A DNA stretch of 64,000 nt from Mycoplasmoidaceae bacterium (GTDB lineage Bacteria; Bacillota_I; Bacilli_A; Mycoplasmatales; Mycoplasmoidaceae): the NCBI GenBank assembly GCA_024407815.1, contig JAKSVS010000002.1, forward strand, positions 57,342 through 121,341. Reading direction: 5' to 3'. Below are positions 1 to 10,463 of this stretch, piece after piece. The position numbers were made by a program, and so were the translations under genes. Within the stretch, counting starts at the first letter, position 1, and every line of letters starts with the position of its first letter. The notes beneath the pieces are model-generated. The model was given only the letters and a program-made list of their open reading frames with translations. It searched no databases and was not told the DNA's origin.

Positions 1-1613
1 TGAAAAAAGAAGAAAGTCAATTCAAGCTTACCCTTAAAAAGGGTATGGACCTATTTGAGCATGCAGTAAAAAACAACAAGATCCCAGGCGATGTTGCATT
101 TAAGTTATTAGACGCTTACGGATTTCCAATCGAATTGACACAGGAAATAGCTAAAGCTAAAAATGTTAATGTTGACATGGATGGTTTTAAAAAATGTCAA
201 GAAGAACATTCTAAAATTTCTAAAACTAACGGACAAGCTAAAGCTATGGCTGTTCAAAATGCAACACTGATGGATTTCAAATTGGAATCAGCATTTGATT
301 ACGATAGTAACCAAACTCAAGCCAAAGTTATTGGTATCTTTGATCAAGACTTTAATGTCATCAACAAAACAATCGCTGAAAAACATAACTGACTTGTCTT
401 CGACAAAACAGTCATTTACGCTAATTGTGGTGGAGAAGTATCTGACTGGGGTTGAATTGAGGCTGATGGCGTCAAATACAAAGTATATGATGCAATAAAT
501 GGACCTAATGGTCAACACTTCCATTCAATAATCGGTCAACCAGGCAAAAGCATAACTCTTAACACTAATGTTAAGATTAGTTTGGATGAGCAAGCTAAAA
601 AAATAATTCAGGCAACACATACTTGTGAGCATATGATGCAAGCTGCTTTGCAACAAACTGTTTCTAAAGAAATAAAACAAATGGGCGCATTGAAAAATCA
701 CCATAAGTTAACTTATGATTTTCAATACAGCCAAAAATTAACTGATGATCAACTTATAAAAGTTGAAAATTTAATCAATGATTGAATCAACCAAGCATTG
801 CCCGTTACAACTTACCACAAAACACTAGAAGAGGCTCAAGCAATGGGCGCTCTAGCTTACTTCGAAGAAGTATATGCTAAGGTTAAGGGCAAATTAAGAG
901 TCGTATCTATAGGCAATATTTCCACTGAAATATGTGCTGGTAGACACGTAACTAACACAAAAGATATTGGTCAGTTCCACATATTAAAACTTTCTTCAAA
1001 AGGTTCTGGTTTGTGAAGAATTGAGGCAATTGCTTCAAATGAAAATACAATCAAAACTATTAATGAACTTAATAGTGAACTAAAAGAAAAAATAGACAAG
1101 ATAATAAGAACGACCGAGGCCGCAGGATTTAACGGCGATATTCTTGACAAAATCAAAAAGATTAATCTTTCAAATAATTGAAAAGAAACTAAATCTAATT
1201 GCAAATTGTTTGATGAACTAGCTCAACAATTAGAGAAAGAAATGGTTGAATTCAAATTTGCAAAAATTAAGAAAGATGTTAATGATTTCATTAACAACTT
1301 TAAACTAAATGAACAACCATACAACACAATTGTTTTGCACAATGTCGACAACGAATTCATAACTATTTTATCTAAACAATTGTTAGATAAATATAAAGAT
1401 AATGGTTTTGTAATCTTGAATATCACTTCAAAGCTGTCATATGTTGTTTGTAAGTCGGCTAAAGCAAATATTTCTAAATGTAATGATGTCATAAAACAAA
1501 TAAATAAATTAACTAACGGGCGCGGTGGTGGAAAAGAAAACTTCTGTCAAGGTTCAACACAGGACATCCAAACCAAGGACAAAATTATTAATCTAATTAG
1601 TCAAATAAAATAA
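1..1613 (+). CDS. alaS: Alanyl-tRNA synthetase, 5' end cut by window
   Basis: The last 536 codons of AlaRS are present (frame starts at base 3), charging tRNA-Ala in the cytoplasm. Visible are the end of the catalytic part, the editing domain and the C-terminal C-Ala domain. The two metal-binding editing motifs keep their ligands: HTCEH (HxxxH), and CAGRH where most AlaRS have CGGTH, so Cys and His are kept but the middle is changed. The C-Ala motif GGRGGGKENFCQG follows near the end. Four TGA codons are read as Trp. The start lies outside the window. A hairpin directly after the stop ends transcription and is shared with the facing HAD gene. Confidence 0.96.
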
Positions 1614-1635
1614 TCGGACTCGCACCCGATTATTT
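1608..1635. terminator. Bidirectional terminator between alaS and HAD gene
   Basis: A perfect 10-bp stem (AAATAATCGG pairing with CCGATTATTT) with an 8-nt loop, A-rich on the left and T-rich on the right. It serves the converging alaS and HAD phosphatase genes. Confidence 0.8.
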
Positions 1636-2637
1636 TTATTTAAGTTTTGTTCGAATTAATTTCTTGTCATCTTCAAATTCAAGATTTTTGTTTATCTTTA
1701 CTTTCAAACCTAGCTTGAAAATCTTATTTAATTCTCTTGCAACGCCTTGTTCGTGGTTGTTATGAGTTGTTATATGCTTTGCCGCTTTCTTGGCTGTAGC
1801 GCTTCCATTTTTCATCGCATAGCTTTGACCGGCTGTCTCTAGCATCTCAACATCATTATGATTGTCACCAAACACAAAACATCTTTCCAAAGGAATATCA
1901 TAATACACCGAAAGATATCTTAGAGCCATTCCCTTATTAGGGAAAAGGCTGTTAATTTCAATGATAGTGCCAACGTGTTCTTCGGTTCAACTTCGTACAA
2001 CAACTGATGAACAAATCTCTTTAATACGATGTTCAAGTTTTTTAGCGTTCTTCATATCACGTAATTCAATAAGAACTGAATATGCACCGTTTTTTAGTTT
2101 ACTAAAATCATCCGAAACAAATTGGATATCTTTAGTAGTGAAGATGTTGAATTTGGAAAGTTCTTTTTTAACTTGTGCGTTGCTAACTTTTTTTCTATAG
2201 TCTTTAAGAAAAAATGTACCATCAGGAGTTTCCAAGATAACATTCAAAAATATTTTTTGAACAATTGGATCTTCCAAAATTTTATAAATAACTTCAGTAT
2301 TTATAAAGAATTCAAGAGGCTTGAATCCGCGATCACATGGATTTCAGATAATAGCACCATTGTAATTTACCAATGGTGTTTTAAGTCTTAGCTGACGATA
2401 ATAGTCAAGACTAGATCTTTGTGGTCTAGCGGTAAATAAGCAAACAATGTGTCCCTGCTTATTAAGTTCATTAATAACATCCCTAGTGTAAGAACGAATA
2501 TAACAGTCTCTATTTAGTAATGTTCCATCTAAATCGGTACAAATTAAACAACGTTTATCAAATTTAACTTTTGCTAAACGCTTATTTATTCTTCAACGAA
2601 GAATATCTTTCTTTGTAGACTTATTTTTTTGTGCCAT
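1636..2637 (-). CDS. Cof-type HAD-superfamily phosphatase
   Basis: A 333-residue member of the Cof/YkrA branch of HAD hydrolases, cytoplasmic Mg-dependent phosphatases acting on sugar phosphates or flavin-type substrates; the actual substrate cannot be read from sequence. The N-terminal nucleophile motif is DLDGTLLN and the C-terminal motif is GDNHNDVEML, with the C2-type cap between. Four TGA codons read as Trp. The ATG overlaps the stop of trpS by one base (TAATG), so the two are translationally coupled. The same pairing occurs in M. genitalium as far as I recall. Confidence 0.88.
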
Positions 2638-3674
2638 TATTTCATTCCAATAGCTTTATAAACTTCTTCAGTTTTTGCTTGTACAATTTTAGTGCATTCA
2701 ATAGCATTCTTTTTAAGAATAGGTACAAGTTTAGATTCGTAAATCTTTTCAGCTTCGCGATATCTTTTTTGTAACAGAGTTAGCTCGCTACAAACAATCT
2801 GGATTAGATCAGTTTTGAAAACTCCGTAGTTTTCACAATTTTTATATGTCTTTTCGATGTCAGGAATTGCCATACCTGTCAATGCTGAATATATTTCTAT
2901 TAGGTTAGAAATACCAGGTTGTTTTTCTTTATCATACTTAACTTTGTTAAGACTGTCAGTTTTAGCTCTTTTGATCTTGTCTGCAACAACATCAGGAGAG
3001 TCCATGATAAAAATTGTTCCTTTATCATTAACATTAGATTTTGACATCTTAATTGTTGGATCTAATAGATCCATCACTCTTGCTCCAGTTTTTAAAATAT
3101 ATGATTCGGGAACAGTAAATAATGGTTTACCATTATTTCGAGTCGAATATTTTTTATTCATCCTTTGGGCAATATTTCTAGTTAACTCCATATGCTGTTT
3201 TTGATCAGCACCAACAATTACTGCATCAGCATCATATAACAATATATCAGCCGCCATCAAAACAGGATACATAAGTAAACCTGTTGGAATCATTTCAGTT
3301 CCATTAGCGCAAGCCTTTTTGGCTTTATCTTTAAATTGTATCATTCTATTAAGTTCACCAAGAGTGGTGTGACAAGTCAAAATATGTGCTAACTCAGTGT
3401 GACTTTTAACTTCTGATTGATAAAAGATTTTAACTTTGTTAAAATCAAGACCACATGCATAATGCATGCAAACCATTTGTTTCCTATTATTATTTAGTGC
3501 TTCGGAGTCAAAAGTATTGGTGATTGCATGTAAATCAGCAATAAATACGTACATATCGAACGATTCTTGCGCATGTACGTATGGTTTTATTGCACCCAAG
3601 TAATTACCAAGGGTTATTTTGTTAGATGGTTGGATACCACTTAACATAATTGGTTTCTTTTTTGTATTATGCAT
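2637..3674 (-). CDS. trpS: Tryptophanyl-tRNA synthetase
   Basis: A 345-residue class I aminoacyl-tRNA synthetase charging tRNA-Trp, which in this organism must serve both UGG and UGA codons. The HIGH-type motif appears as PSNKITLGN (residues 16-24), followed by the TrpRS signature GADQKQHMELTR and the KMSKS loop. The whole gene has no internal TGA. It is transcribed away from nadK from a 41-bp divergent gap and is followed without spacing by the HAD phosphatase. Confidence 0.97.
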   Translation of the reverse strand: MHNTKKKPIMLSGIQPSNKITLGNYLGAIKPYVHAQESFDMYVFIADLHAITNTFDSEALNNNRKQMVCMHYACGLDFNKVKIFYQSEVKSHTELAHILTCHTTLGELNRMIQFKDKAKKACANGTEMIPTGLLMYPVLMAADILLYDADAVIVGADQKQHMELTRNIAQRMNKKYSTRNNGKPLFTVPESYILKTGARVMDLLDPTIKMSKSNVNDKGTIFIMDSPDVVADKIKRAKTDSLNKVKYDKEKQPGISNLIEIYSALTGMAIPDIEKTYKNCENYGVFKTDLIQIVCSELTLLQKRYREAEKIYESKLVPILKKNAIECTKIVQAKTEEVYKAIGMK

Positions 3675-3690
3675 AACTTATATATTTTAA

Positions 3691-3698
3691 ATTATAAT
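3691..3698. promoter_or_regulatory. Shared symmetric -10 element of trpS and nadK
   Basis: The 8-mer ATTATAAT gives a TATAAT box on both strands (3693-3698 plus, 3696-3691 minus). The boxes lie 17 nt before the nadK ATG and 16 nt before the trpS ATG. No clear -35 box is seen. Confidence 0.5.
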
Positions 3699-3715
3699 CT
3701 TTAGGGAAATCATCT

Positions 3716-4498
3716 ATGAATAAAAAATTCTTTATCTATTGCAATAATTCGAAGAAAAGCCAAGAGGCTAAGAAAAAACTAACAGCGGTTCTAAAAAAGG
3801 CAGGATGCAAAATTCTCCCTACCGCACAAAACATAATTGTTTTGGGTGGAGATGGAACATTTGTTCACGCCTACAATACATACTGCAAGAAAAATGTAAA
3901 AATGGCTCTAATTAACACTGGTCTTGTGGGCTTTTATAGTGTTAATTTAAAATTCGATGCAAAGGCAATTATCAAATTCTTTGATAATGATAAAAATTTC
4001 TATAAACCAGATGTGGTTGTTTGCGAAGCAAACGGTAAAAAATATTACGCTATTAACGAGATTCTTATCGAAGGTATCAATACTGTTTCTGCTGACATTT
4101 TGATCAACAACAAACACTATGAATGGTTTTGAGGGTCAGGTTTATGTTTTTGTACAAAAACAGGTTCAACCGCTTTAAATAAATCATTGAAAAACGCCAT
4201 ATTGTTAACTAAAGCAAAAGTTTGAGAAATGTCTGAAGTTTCTCCTTTGGCTCATGCTAAGTACCTATCTATAGGTAATGCTGTGGTTTTGGATGGTAAC
4301 CAAGTAATAACTTTAAAAAATCTTAAAGCAAATGGACAAATGATTCTAATGAATGACGGCTACGAACACGCGATTGATACGAAAAAGACTTATAAGTTGT
4401 ATTTAACAACTTTATCAGCAAAAATTGGTTTCCATAGAGACTTGGAACCATATTTAGAAAAGTTGAAAAAAGTTTTCATTATCGGTGAGAAAAAATAA
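3716..4498 (+). CDS. nadK: NAD kinase
   Basis: A 260-residue ATP-NAD kinase that makes NADP from NAD in the cytosol. The family motif GGDGT is at residues 44-48, followed by the substrate-binding NTGLVGF stretch and the C-terminal beta domain. An AGGGAA ribosome-binding site sits about 8 nt before the ATG. Internal TGAs read as Trp. It is the first gene of a four-gene operon in which the following starts touch or overlap the preceding stops. With pncB and nadD elsewhere in the window it completes most of a nicotinate-to-NADP salvage route (nadE is not here). Confidence 0.93.
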
Positions 4499-4499
4499 T

Positions 4500-4862
4500 A
4501 TGGGCAAGAAGTTTTCCAAATTTTTAAACATCATAACCTTTGGTTTGTTGGGACGAAAGGCAAAAAAACAAGCTAAAAAACAAAATGAAAAGAAAAATTT
4601 AACTCTCACTATAAACACGATGAGCTTGCCTGATGTTGATGATATAGTTGATTCACTAAATGGCATTAAAAACATTAAAAATGTTTCTGCAACCATTTCG
4701 ACAATTACTTTCAAATTAAATGATACTATGGGCGTTGATTTTGAGCAGTTAAAAAAGATTTCTACAAAAGGCGTAATCAAAGCTGAAACAAACATTACTT
4801 TACTTATTGGCGATTGCGCTCAAGCATTAAAAGACAAAATATTGCAATTAAAGAACGAATAA
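4500..4862 (+). CDS. PTS EIIB-like protein lacking the catalytic cysteine
   Basis: A 120-residue protein with a basic N-terminal segment (Lys/Gln-rich, residues 18-33) followed by a domain that aligns with the glucose-family EIIB domain: the segment around NIKNVSATISTITFKLND matches the stretch of glucose EIIB that carries CITRLR. The phosphorylated Cys is Thr65 here, and the neighbouring Thr-Arg pair is also changed, so it should not carry phosphate. A standalone EIIB-like gene after nadK also occurs in M. genitalium as I recall. The start at 4500 is chosen because the upstream in-frame ATG lies inside nadK. The stop overlaps the Abi start (TAATG). Function unknown; possibly regulatory. Confidence 0.7.
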   Translation: MGKKFSKFLNIITFGLLGRKAKKQAKKQNEKKNLTLTINTMSLPDVDDIVDSLNGIKNIKNVSATISTITFKLNDTMGVDFEQLKKISTKGVIKAETNITLLIGDCAQALKDKILQLKNE

Positions 4863-5773
4863 TGAATAACACAATTTTTAATCGTTTATTAAACCACATT
4901 CAATCGAAAGAGATTGTTATTTCTGATGTTAAAAGATTGGAAAAAGCAATTATCAATAACAACTATAACAGAGTCATAAAACCATACCTAAAGTTGTTAG
5001 AAACACAAAGTGTTAATAAACTCCAAATCACAACAGACGATTTATTAAATCTATACGAACTTGATGGAAGAATTTCAATGTTGTTCTTGGATCACCTTCT
5101 TGAAATTGAAAAACGACTTAACACGCAAATCGCTTATATAATCGAGGATACCTATGGTATCTATGATGGGTGTTTATTTTCTAAGGACAAAGATTTTTTA
5201 AAACACGAAATCTTTTCAAACGCTAGTGGTAGTCTATGTCAACTTGGTTTTGAACAATTAATTAACAAAATGACAAAATATGCTCACATCAATCCCAATA
5301 CAAACTCATATGAAAACGTTTCAAGAAACAATTTGTTTCTAAAGTGAAAAGTGTGCCCGCTAGACGCATTGTGTCTAACCTGAACGTTTTCAACAACGGT
5401 ATTAGTTTATTTTGCTTTGAATGATCAATTGAAGAAAAAAATTGTTAAATTTTTCAGACTATCTCCAAATAAAGTTTCATCATGTGATGATTTGATTAAC
5501 AATTTTCTAACGTTAAGAAATTTAATTACTCATAATAATGTTATGTTTGGAAATGTTCTTGCTTTGCAAGATGAACAGATGGTTAAAAACTATAACAACG
5601 TTTTCAAAACAAGAAAACAATTCTTGGACTTCTATGATTTTGCAACATTACTTGAATACTTTAGTAATGTACCAACGCTATTTGATGATCTAAAACAAAC
5701 AGTTGACATGTACAATTTTAGCAGCGAGCTTCGAATATTAATTAATAATTTATTAATGGGAAGAAAAAACTAG
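4862..5773 (+). CDS. Abi family (AbiD/AbiF-like) HEPN-type protein
   Basis: A 303-residue member of the Abi_2 family, known from lactococcal abortive-infection proteins AbiD and AbiF and built on a HEPN fold. Visible family features are the helix GRISMLFLDHLLEIEKRLNT followed by an aromatic/Gly turn, the WKVCPLDAL segment, and the C-terminal motif RNLITH (Arg219 to His224), which fits the R-x4-H signature of HEPN ribonucleases. Two TGAs at 5345 and 5381 read as Trp. It starts inside the EIIB-like stop and is followed after one base by the Nudix gene. Likely an RNA-cleaving or RNA-binding stress or phage-response protein; activity is inferred. Confidence 0.8.
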
Positions 5774-5774
5774 A

Positions 5775-6335
5775 ATGCCAAAACTATTACATAAAACAAA
5801 ATTTCTATCTTTATACAAAACAAAACAAGGTTTTATTTATGCTCAAAGAAGGGGTGTAAATTCAACCGCTACTTTGTGTTTTAAAAAGACCAAGAAAGGT
5901 TATTTATTTTTAATAAGATATCAACCTTTACCGATTGTGAACACAATAAAACATCTCAAATGAGATGATTGCTTTGCATGTCCAATTACTGGAACAATTG
6001 AAAAAAATCAAACGCCAATTGAAAATGCTATCAACGAAGTGTATGAAGAAGCAAACATAAAAATATCTAAAAAAAATTTAGTTGCTGGTAGTTATTGTGT
6101 TGTTGCAACACAAATGAATGAAACCGTATTTAATTTTTTGTTCGATGTCACAAATTGTAAAACAATCAATAAAAAACAAGGTGATGGTTCAATATTTGAA
6201 AAAGTATCAATCAACAAGTGGCTAAATTATAACCAATTAAAAAAGATAACTCTAAATGCAAACGGACAAATATACTTATCTTCGCTTATAACTTGCATTG
6301 ACTTATTCGAAAGATATGTAAAAAATAAAGCATAA
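5775..6335 (+). CDS. Nudix hydrolase family protein
   Basis: A 186-residue protein with a Nudix box around residues 76-98 (GTIEKNQTPIE then NEVYEEANI). The box keeps the Gly and the EE pair that bind metal, but the usual Arg of REUxEE is Asn here. Nudix enzymes cleave nucleoside diphosphates linked to another group (ADP-ribose, NADH, dinucleotides, capped RNA); the substrate is not evident. It follows the Abi gene by one base and is the last gene of the nadK operon, so a nucleotide or NAD-derived substrate would fit the context, by inference. Confidence 0.75.
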
Positions 6336-6356
6336 ATGCTTTCTTCATTGATTTCG

Positions 6357-6362
6357 TATAAT
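6357..6362 (+). promoter_or_regulatory. -10 box of trmB (leaderless type)
   Basis: TATAAT six bases before the trmB ATG, with no ribosome-binding site between. Transcription would begin at or next to the A of the start codon. Confidence 0.55.
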
Positions 6363-6368
6363 TAACTA

Positions 6369-7004
6369 ATGGGTAGACTTAGAACAAATACAGATGCACC
6401 ACAGCTAGTGCAAAAGTATGATAACTATATAGATGTAGATAAATATAAACCGAACAAAGGTGTCTTACACCTCGAGATCGGTTGCGGTAAGGGTGATTTT
6501 TTAATTTCGCAAGCGATAAATAACCCCAAAATTTTCTATCTTGGGATAGAAAAATACTCTACTGTCGTTCTTAAAGCTCTTAAAAAGATTGTAAGGAAAA
6601 AACTTGTTTTACCTAACCTATTATTTTGTGTTGCTGATGCAAATAAACTAATTGATGACAAATTTAAAAATAAATTTGAAAAACTATATTTAAATTTTTC
6701 GGATCCATGACCAAAAAAGCGACACGCAAAAAGACGATTAACTTCGCCTTCGTTCTTAGAAATATATAAAAAGATATTAAAAAACAATGCTATTGTTGAA
6801 TTCAAAACAGATAATGATGCAATGTATGAATACAGCTTAGGTGTCTTAAATTCAAGAAAAGATGTCATTGTTGCCTACAGCATAAATGATATGTATGGTG
6901 ATATCACCAACATTTACAACATTAACAACATCCAAACCGAGTACGAAAAAAAGTTTGTATCGCAATCAAAAAACATTAACAAAATAGTTTTTAAATTCAA
7001 ATAA
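6369..7004 (+). CDS. trmB: tRNA (guanine-N7-)-methyltransferase
   Basis: A 211-residue SAM-dependent enzyme that methylates G46 of tRNA. SAM-binding motif I is HLEIGCGKGDF, and the TrmB signature NFSDPWPKKRHAKRRL follows, in which the Trp is encoded by TGA. Length is normal for the family. It has its own promoter immediately upstream and no Shine-Dalgarno sequence. The 33-bp gap to the Nudix gene contains no terminator, so some read-through from the nadK operon is possible. Confidence 0.95.
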
Positions 7005-7095
7005 ATAAAGATCGAAAAAAATCTAACTTTGTTAGAGTAAAAATATTGTTTTTTGTGGCTCAATAACCTCTATAATTTGGAACGAGAGGAAAGAT
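7005..7095. other. Intergenic gap trmB to small membrane gene
   Basis: Holds a short hairpin (TCTAAC / GTTAGA, 7022-7036) without a convincing T-run, then a TATAAT at 7071-7076 that can serve the next gene. No further gene is seen. Confidence 0.5.
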
Positions 7096-7566
7096 ATGGT
7101 AATGAAACAAAACAATGGTACATATTACACTCTTGCTAAATGATTCAAATGATCTAGTTTGATTGTAATTTTAGTACCGCTTGTTACTCTTATCATGGGT
7201 GTAGTTAATGCCGTTCAGACAAACGACATTGAAAAAACACTAGCATGATATGACACAGGTATAAAAGTTTTAAGCTACATTTCTTTAGTAGCTGCGATAA
7301 TTTGATCTGTTCTAAACATTATTATGTTCTTCGCTGCCGGTACCGTCCGGACCGACGCGAGAGCAGGACTGATTAGATTATGATTGTTGATTGGTCTAGT
7401 CCTTGCTATCTCACCCATTATAATCACAATTATCTATGATAATGTCCCTGATTTTAAAGCGTGAGAAGGAGCAAAATGACTTGTGGCCTTCATCCCATTA
7501 ATCACAATAATCGGTTATACAACAGGTGCAGTCACGGGAAGAAAAATCCAGGATGCATTAAAATAA
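7096..7566 (+). CDS. Small four-helix membrane protein, unknown function
   Basis: A 156-residue protein that I do not recognise. About four hydrophobic helices are visible (residues roughly 20-40, 57-78, 87-108 and 126-145), a basic N-terminus and a short basic tail. Six TGA codons read as Trp. A good ribosome-binding site, GAGAGGA, ends five bases before the first ATG; the second ATG, six bases on, would be spaced less well. It has its own -10 box and ends at a terminator shared with miaB, so it is probably a single-gene unit. Confidence 0.75.
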
Positions 7567-7597
7567 AAAGAAAGAGAGCGTGCAACTCTCTTTTTTT
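7567..7597. terminator. Bidirectional terminator between 7096 gene and miaB
   Basis: Perfect 8-bp stem AAAGAGAG / CTCTCTTT (7571-7578 with 7586-7593), flanked by A's on the left and T's on the right. It overlaps the miaB stop codon. Confidence 0.8.
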
Positions 7598-9041
7598 ATT
7601 GTTCAACCTTTTCTCCATTCAAACTAAACAAGCTTGATCCAGTAATTTTTACTTTGACAAATTCACCTGGTTGGGCTTTACCGGTAAAGTTAACTAATTT
7701 TCAATTATGTGCATAACCAGTTAAGTTATCTGGGTTGGTCTTGCTTTTGCCATCAACAAGCACATCAACAATACGCCCGATATATTTATTATTGTTCCAT
7801 TTCGAATATTTTCTGACCAGCATATTCAATTTATCTAATCGTTTCTGCTTGATTTCAAATGTAATATTGTCAGGTTCAGATGCGGCTGGTGTTCCTATTC
7901 TTGGAGAATAGATGAAAGTATAAGCATTATCAAATTTAATCTTTTTATATAGTTTTATGGTTTTGGCAAAATCTCTGTGTGTTTCATTAGGGTAACCAAC
8001 AATTATGTCAGTAGATATTGTGCAATTTTTAATATGCTTTCTAACATACTTAACAATCTTAATATATTTGGATATTTCCATACCCCTTTTCATTCTTAAA
8101 AGAATGTCTTCGCTACCAGATTGAATTGGCAAATGCACATAGGCCATGATATTAGGATATTTTTCCATTACATCAACTATTTTTAGGTCAAAATTCCATG
8201 GATTGCTAGTAGCAAATCTCACACGCTCTATTCCTGTTTTAGCCACATCTTCTAGTAAATTAGAAAAACGATAATCGTTTTTTAAATCTATTCCATAACT
8301 GTTGACATTCTGACCAAGCAATGTAACTTCTTTATATCCTCGCTGTTTTAGGGATGACACTTCTTTTAATATATCATCTTTATTTCTTGATCGAATAGTT
8401 CCTCTAGTGTAAGGCACTATACAATAACTACAAAAATGATCACATCCATACATTATGTTAACAAGAGCTTTGTGTTTAGATTCACGATAGTCTGGCAAAT
8501 TTTCAACAATATTTCCTTCAAGACTATGAACTCTAATTACAGGTTTTTTATATATATAAACGTTTTCTAAAATAACGGGTAATTCATAAATATTATGTGT
8601 TCCAAAAATAAAATCAATATCATCAAAAAAACGTTTAACTTCGCTAATTGTTTTTTCTTGCTGTGGCATGCAACCGCAAAGACCAAAAACTAGATTTTTC
8701 TTTTGCTTTTTCAAAGCCTTAAGGACGCCAAGCATTCCAAACGTTTTGTCCTCTGCGTTTTGTCTAATTGCACAACTATTTAAAATTACTAAATCGGCAT
8801 TTTTTCAATCATTGGTTTGCTTATATCCCATAGCCAATAAAATACTTTTTATTGTTTCGCTATCTCTTTCATTCGCTTGACATCCATATGTTCTAACAAA
8901 AAAAGTTTTATTCAAACCAATGCTTGCTTGATTTTTTGTTAATTGGAAAAGGTTATGCAAATACTTAATTTGCTTACCAGATCTTGATTTGGCTTTAGCC
9001 AAATCAGGATAAACATTTTCTAATTGTTTAGTATTTATCAT
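7596..9041 (-). CDS. miaB: tRNA-2-methylthio-N6-isopentenyladenosine37 synthase
   Basis: A 481-residue radical-SAM methylthiotransferase that converts i6A37 of tRNA to ms2i6A. Domain order: N-terminal UPF0004 domain (FFVRTYGCQANERDSE with the first cluster Cys, then LNSCAIR and CGCMPQQE), radical-SAM core with CDHFCSYC, and a C-terminal TRAM domain ending GKAQPGEFVKVKITGSSLFS. TGAs read as Trp restore one frame. It is transcribed away from the lipoprotein gene. A second family member (mtaB) is at 33.8 kb. Confidence 0.95.
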
Positions 9042-9085
9042 ATTGATATAATTTCATTCTATAATAGATAAATATTATTTATACT

Positions 9086-10015
9086 ATGAAAAAATTGTCT
9101 TGAATTAAACGTATCAGTTTAGGTGGTAGCGCGTCTGTCGCTGCTATTGCACCGATTGCATTAACAACAAGCTGTGTGAATACTAAAAGCATCGCTACTG
9201 CTATTTTTTCTTGAAATGATGTTGCTACTAATGGTTCTTTAGCTAACATCAAAGACATTTATTCATCATATGATGACATTTTACTTGGTTCTAAAAAATT
9301 CTGAAAAGGCAACTACATTCTATTTGTAGGTAGCACTATGTTTGATGCTACTTGTACCTTTTTCTCAGGAGATGCTAAAAATAAAACTTTAGATTTGTGA
9401 AGAACAACATCATTCGAATCATCATGCCTTAACAATGATGTCTTGCAAGCAAAAGCTAACTTGGAAGATAATACAGATGGAACAAAAACAATTATCGATT
9501 TTGGTTTCTTATCATTTATTGATAACTGAGATGGCAAAGTTTACGATAATTCTGGCCATGAAATTCATGTTACAACTAAAGCCGAACCCGGACAAAGCGC
9601 TCTTTGACACTCATGAAACATTGGGCCTTTCGACACTTGAACTAATGAAACAATTACACAAACTAGACTTTTTATGAAGAATGGCTACGGTTACGATTGA
9701 AACTCTGACGAAGACAATCCTGAGGTTGTAGGGGGCGACTATATTAGACAAGACGCACAGGCTAAATCTTATCGTGATTTCGTCAATCGTGGTAAAACAT
9801 TCTTTCCTACAACTGAATCGCGTACAACAACATTCGACAACGCCAACGACAATAAAACATCTTTAATGGTTATTTATAAAGATGGAAGGATGCAAGAAAT
9901 TGTGTCTATGCCAACATCACCTTGTTCTCCTCTTGATATAGCAACAAAAGATACATCAACACTTGCTGGCGCTATCAACACATATTTCATTGAAATCGAA
10001 GAAGACGAAGAATAG
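9086..10015 (+). CDS. Putative surface lipoprotein
   Basis: A 309-residue protein with a typical mollicute lipoprotein start: basic N-terminus (MKKLSWIKR), a hydrophobic stretch and a lipobox ending TTSC at Cys30. The mature part is rich in Asn, Asp, Thr and Trp (many TGA codons) and ends in an acidic tail (EIEEDEE). I see no known domain. No ribosome-binding site is visible; a TATTAT box at 9073-9078 lies 7 nt before the ATG. It ends only 9 bp before the atpI-like gene, so it may be co-transcribed with the ATP synthase operon. Confidence 0.8.
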
Positions 10016-10024
10016 CCTTTTATA

Positions 10025-10447
10025 ATGGAAAAAAATCGACAAGAAAAATCGACAAAAATAACCAAATACTCTTTGGTTATTTATTGTTTAATAATAATTT
10101 GCTTGTTAATTTCATTTTTAGTGTCTAGTTTAACATTGAAAAACTATACATATATCTATGGATTTTTATTGTGCTTAGGGCCAAGTATTCTTTTTGTTTT
10201 GATTAGTGTGTTTTTACCAACAAGCAAATTTTTTGATGCCAAATCAGGTAAGGGTGTTATTGCAATTTACGTCATACTCTATGTTGTTAAATACGCAGCA
10301 ATAATCGGTATGCCTTTTGTTGGGTTAACATTCGAACAATTTTTTAATAAATGAGTGATGCTTGGAACAACACTTATCGCACCTATATTTATAATTATTT
10401 ATAAATTAATTTTTGCTAACATAGTTAGCAAAACACCACAAAAATAA
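10025..10447 (+). CDS. AtpI-like membrane protein, first gene of ATP synthase operon
   Basis: A 140-residue protein with a charged N-terminus (EKNRQEKSTK) and four predicted membrane helices. Sequence alone does not identify it; position immediately before atpB and its size match the AtpI slot of bacterial atp operons, whose product helps assemble the c ring. One TGA reads as Trp. The spacing to the upstream lipoprotein is 9 bp and to atpB 16 bp. Confidence 0.65.
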
Positions 10448-10463
10448 TGTAAAATTATTTTGT

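Noticed and set aside
7022..7036. Hairpin TCTAAC-TTT-GTTAGA after trmB as a terminator
   Set aside because: No U-run follows the stem on the plus strand, so termination is not supported.
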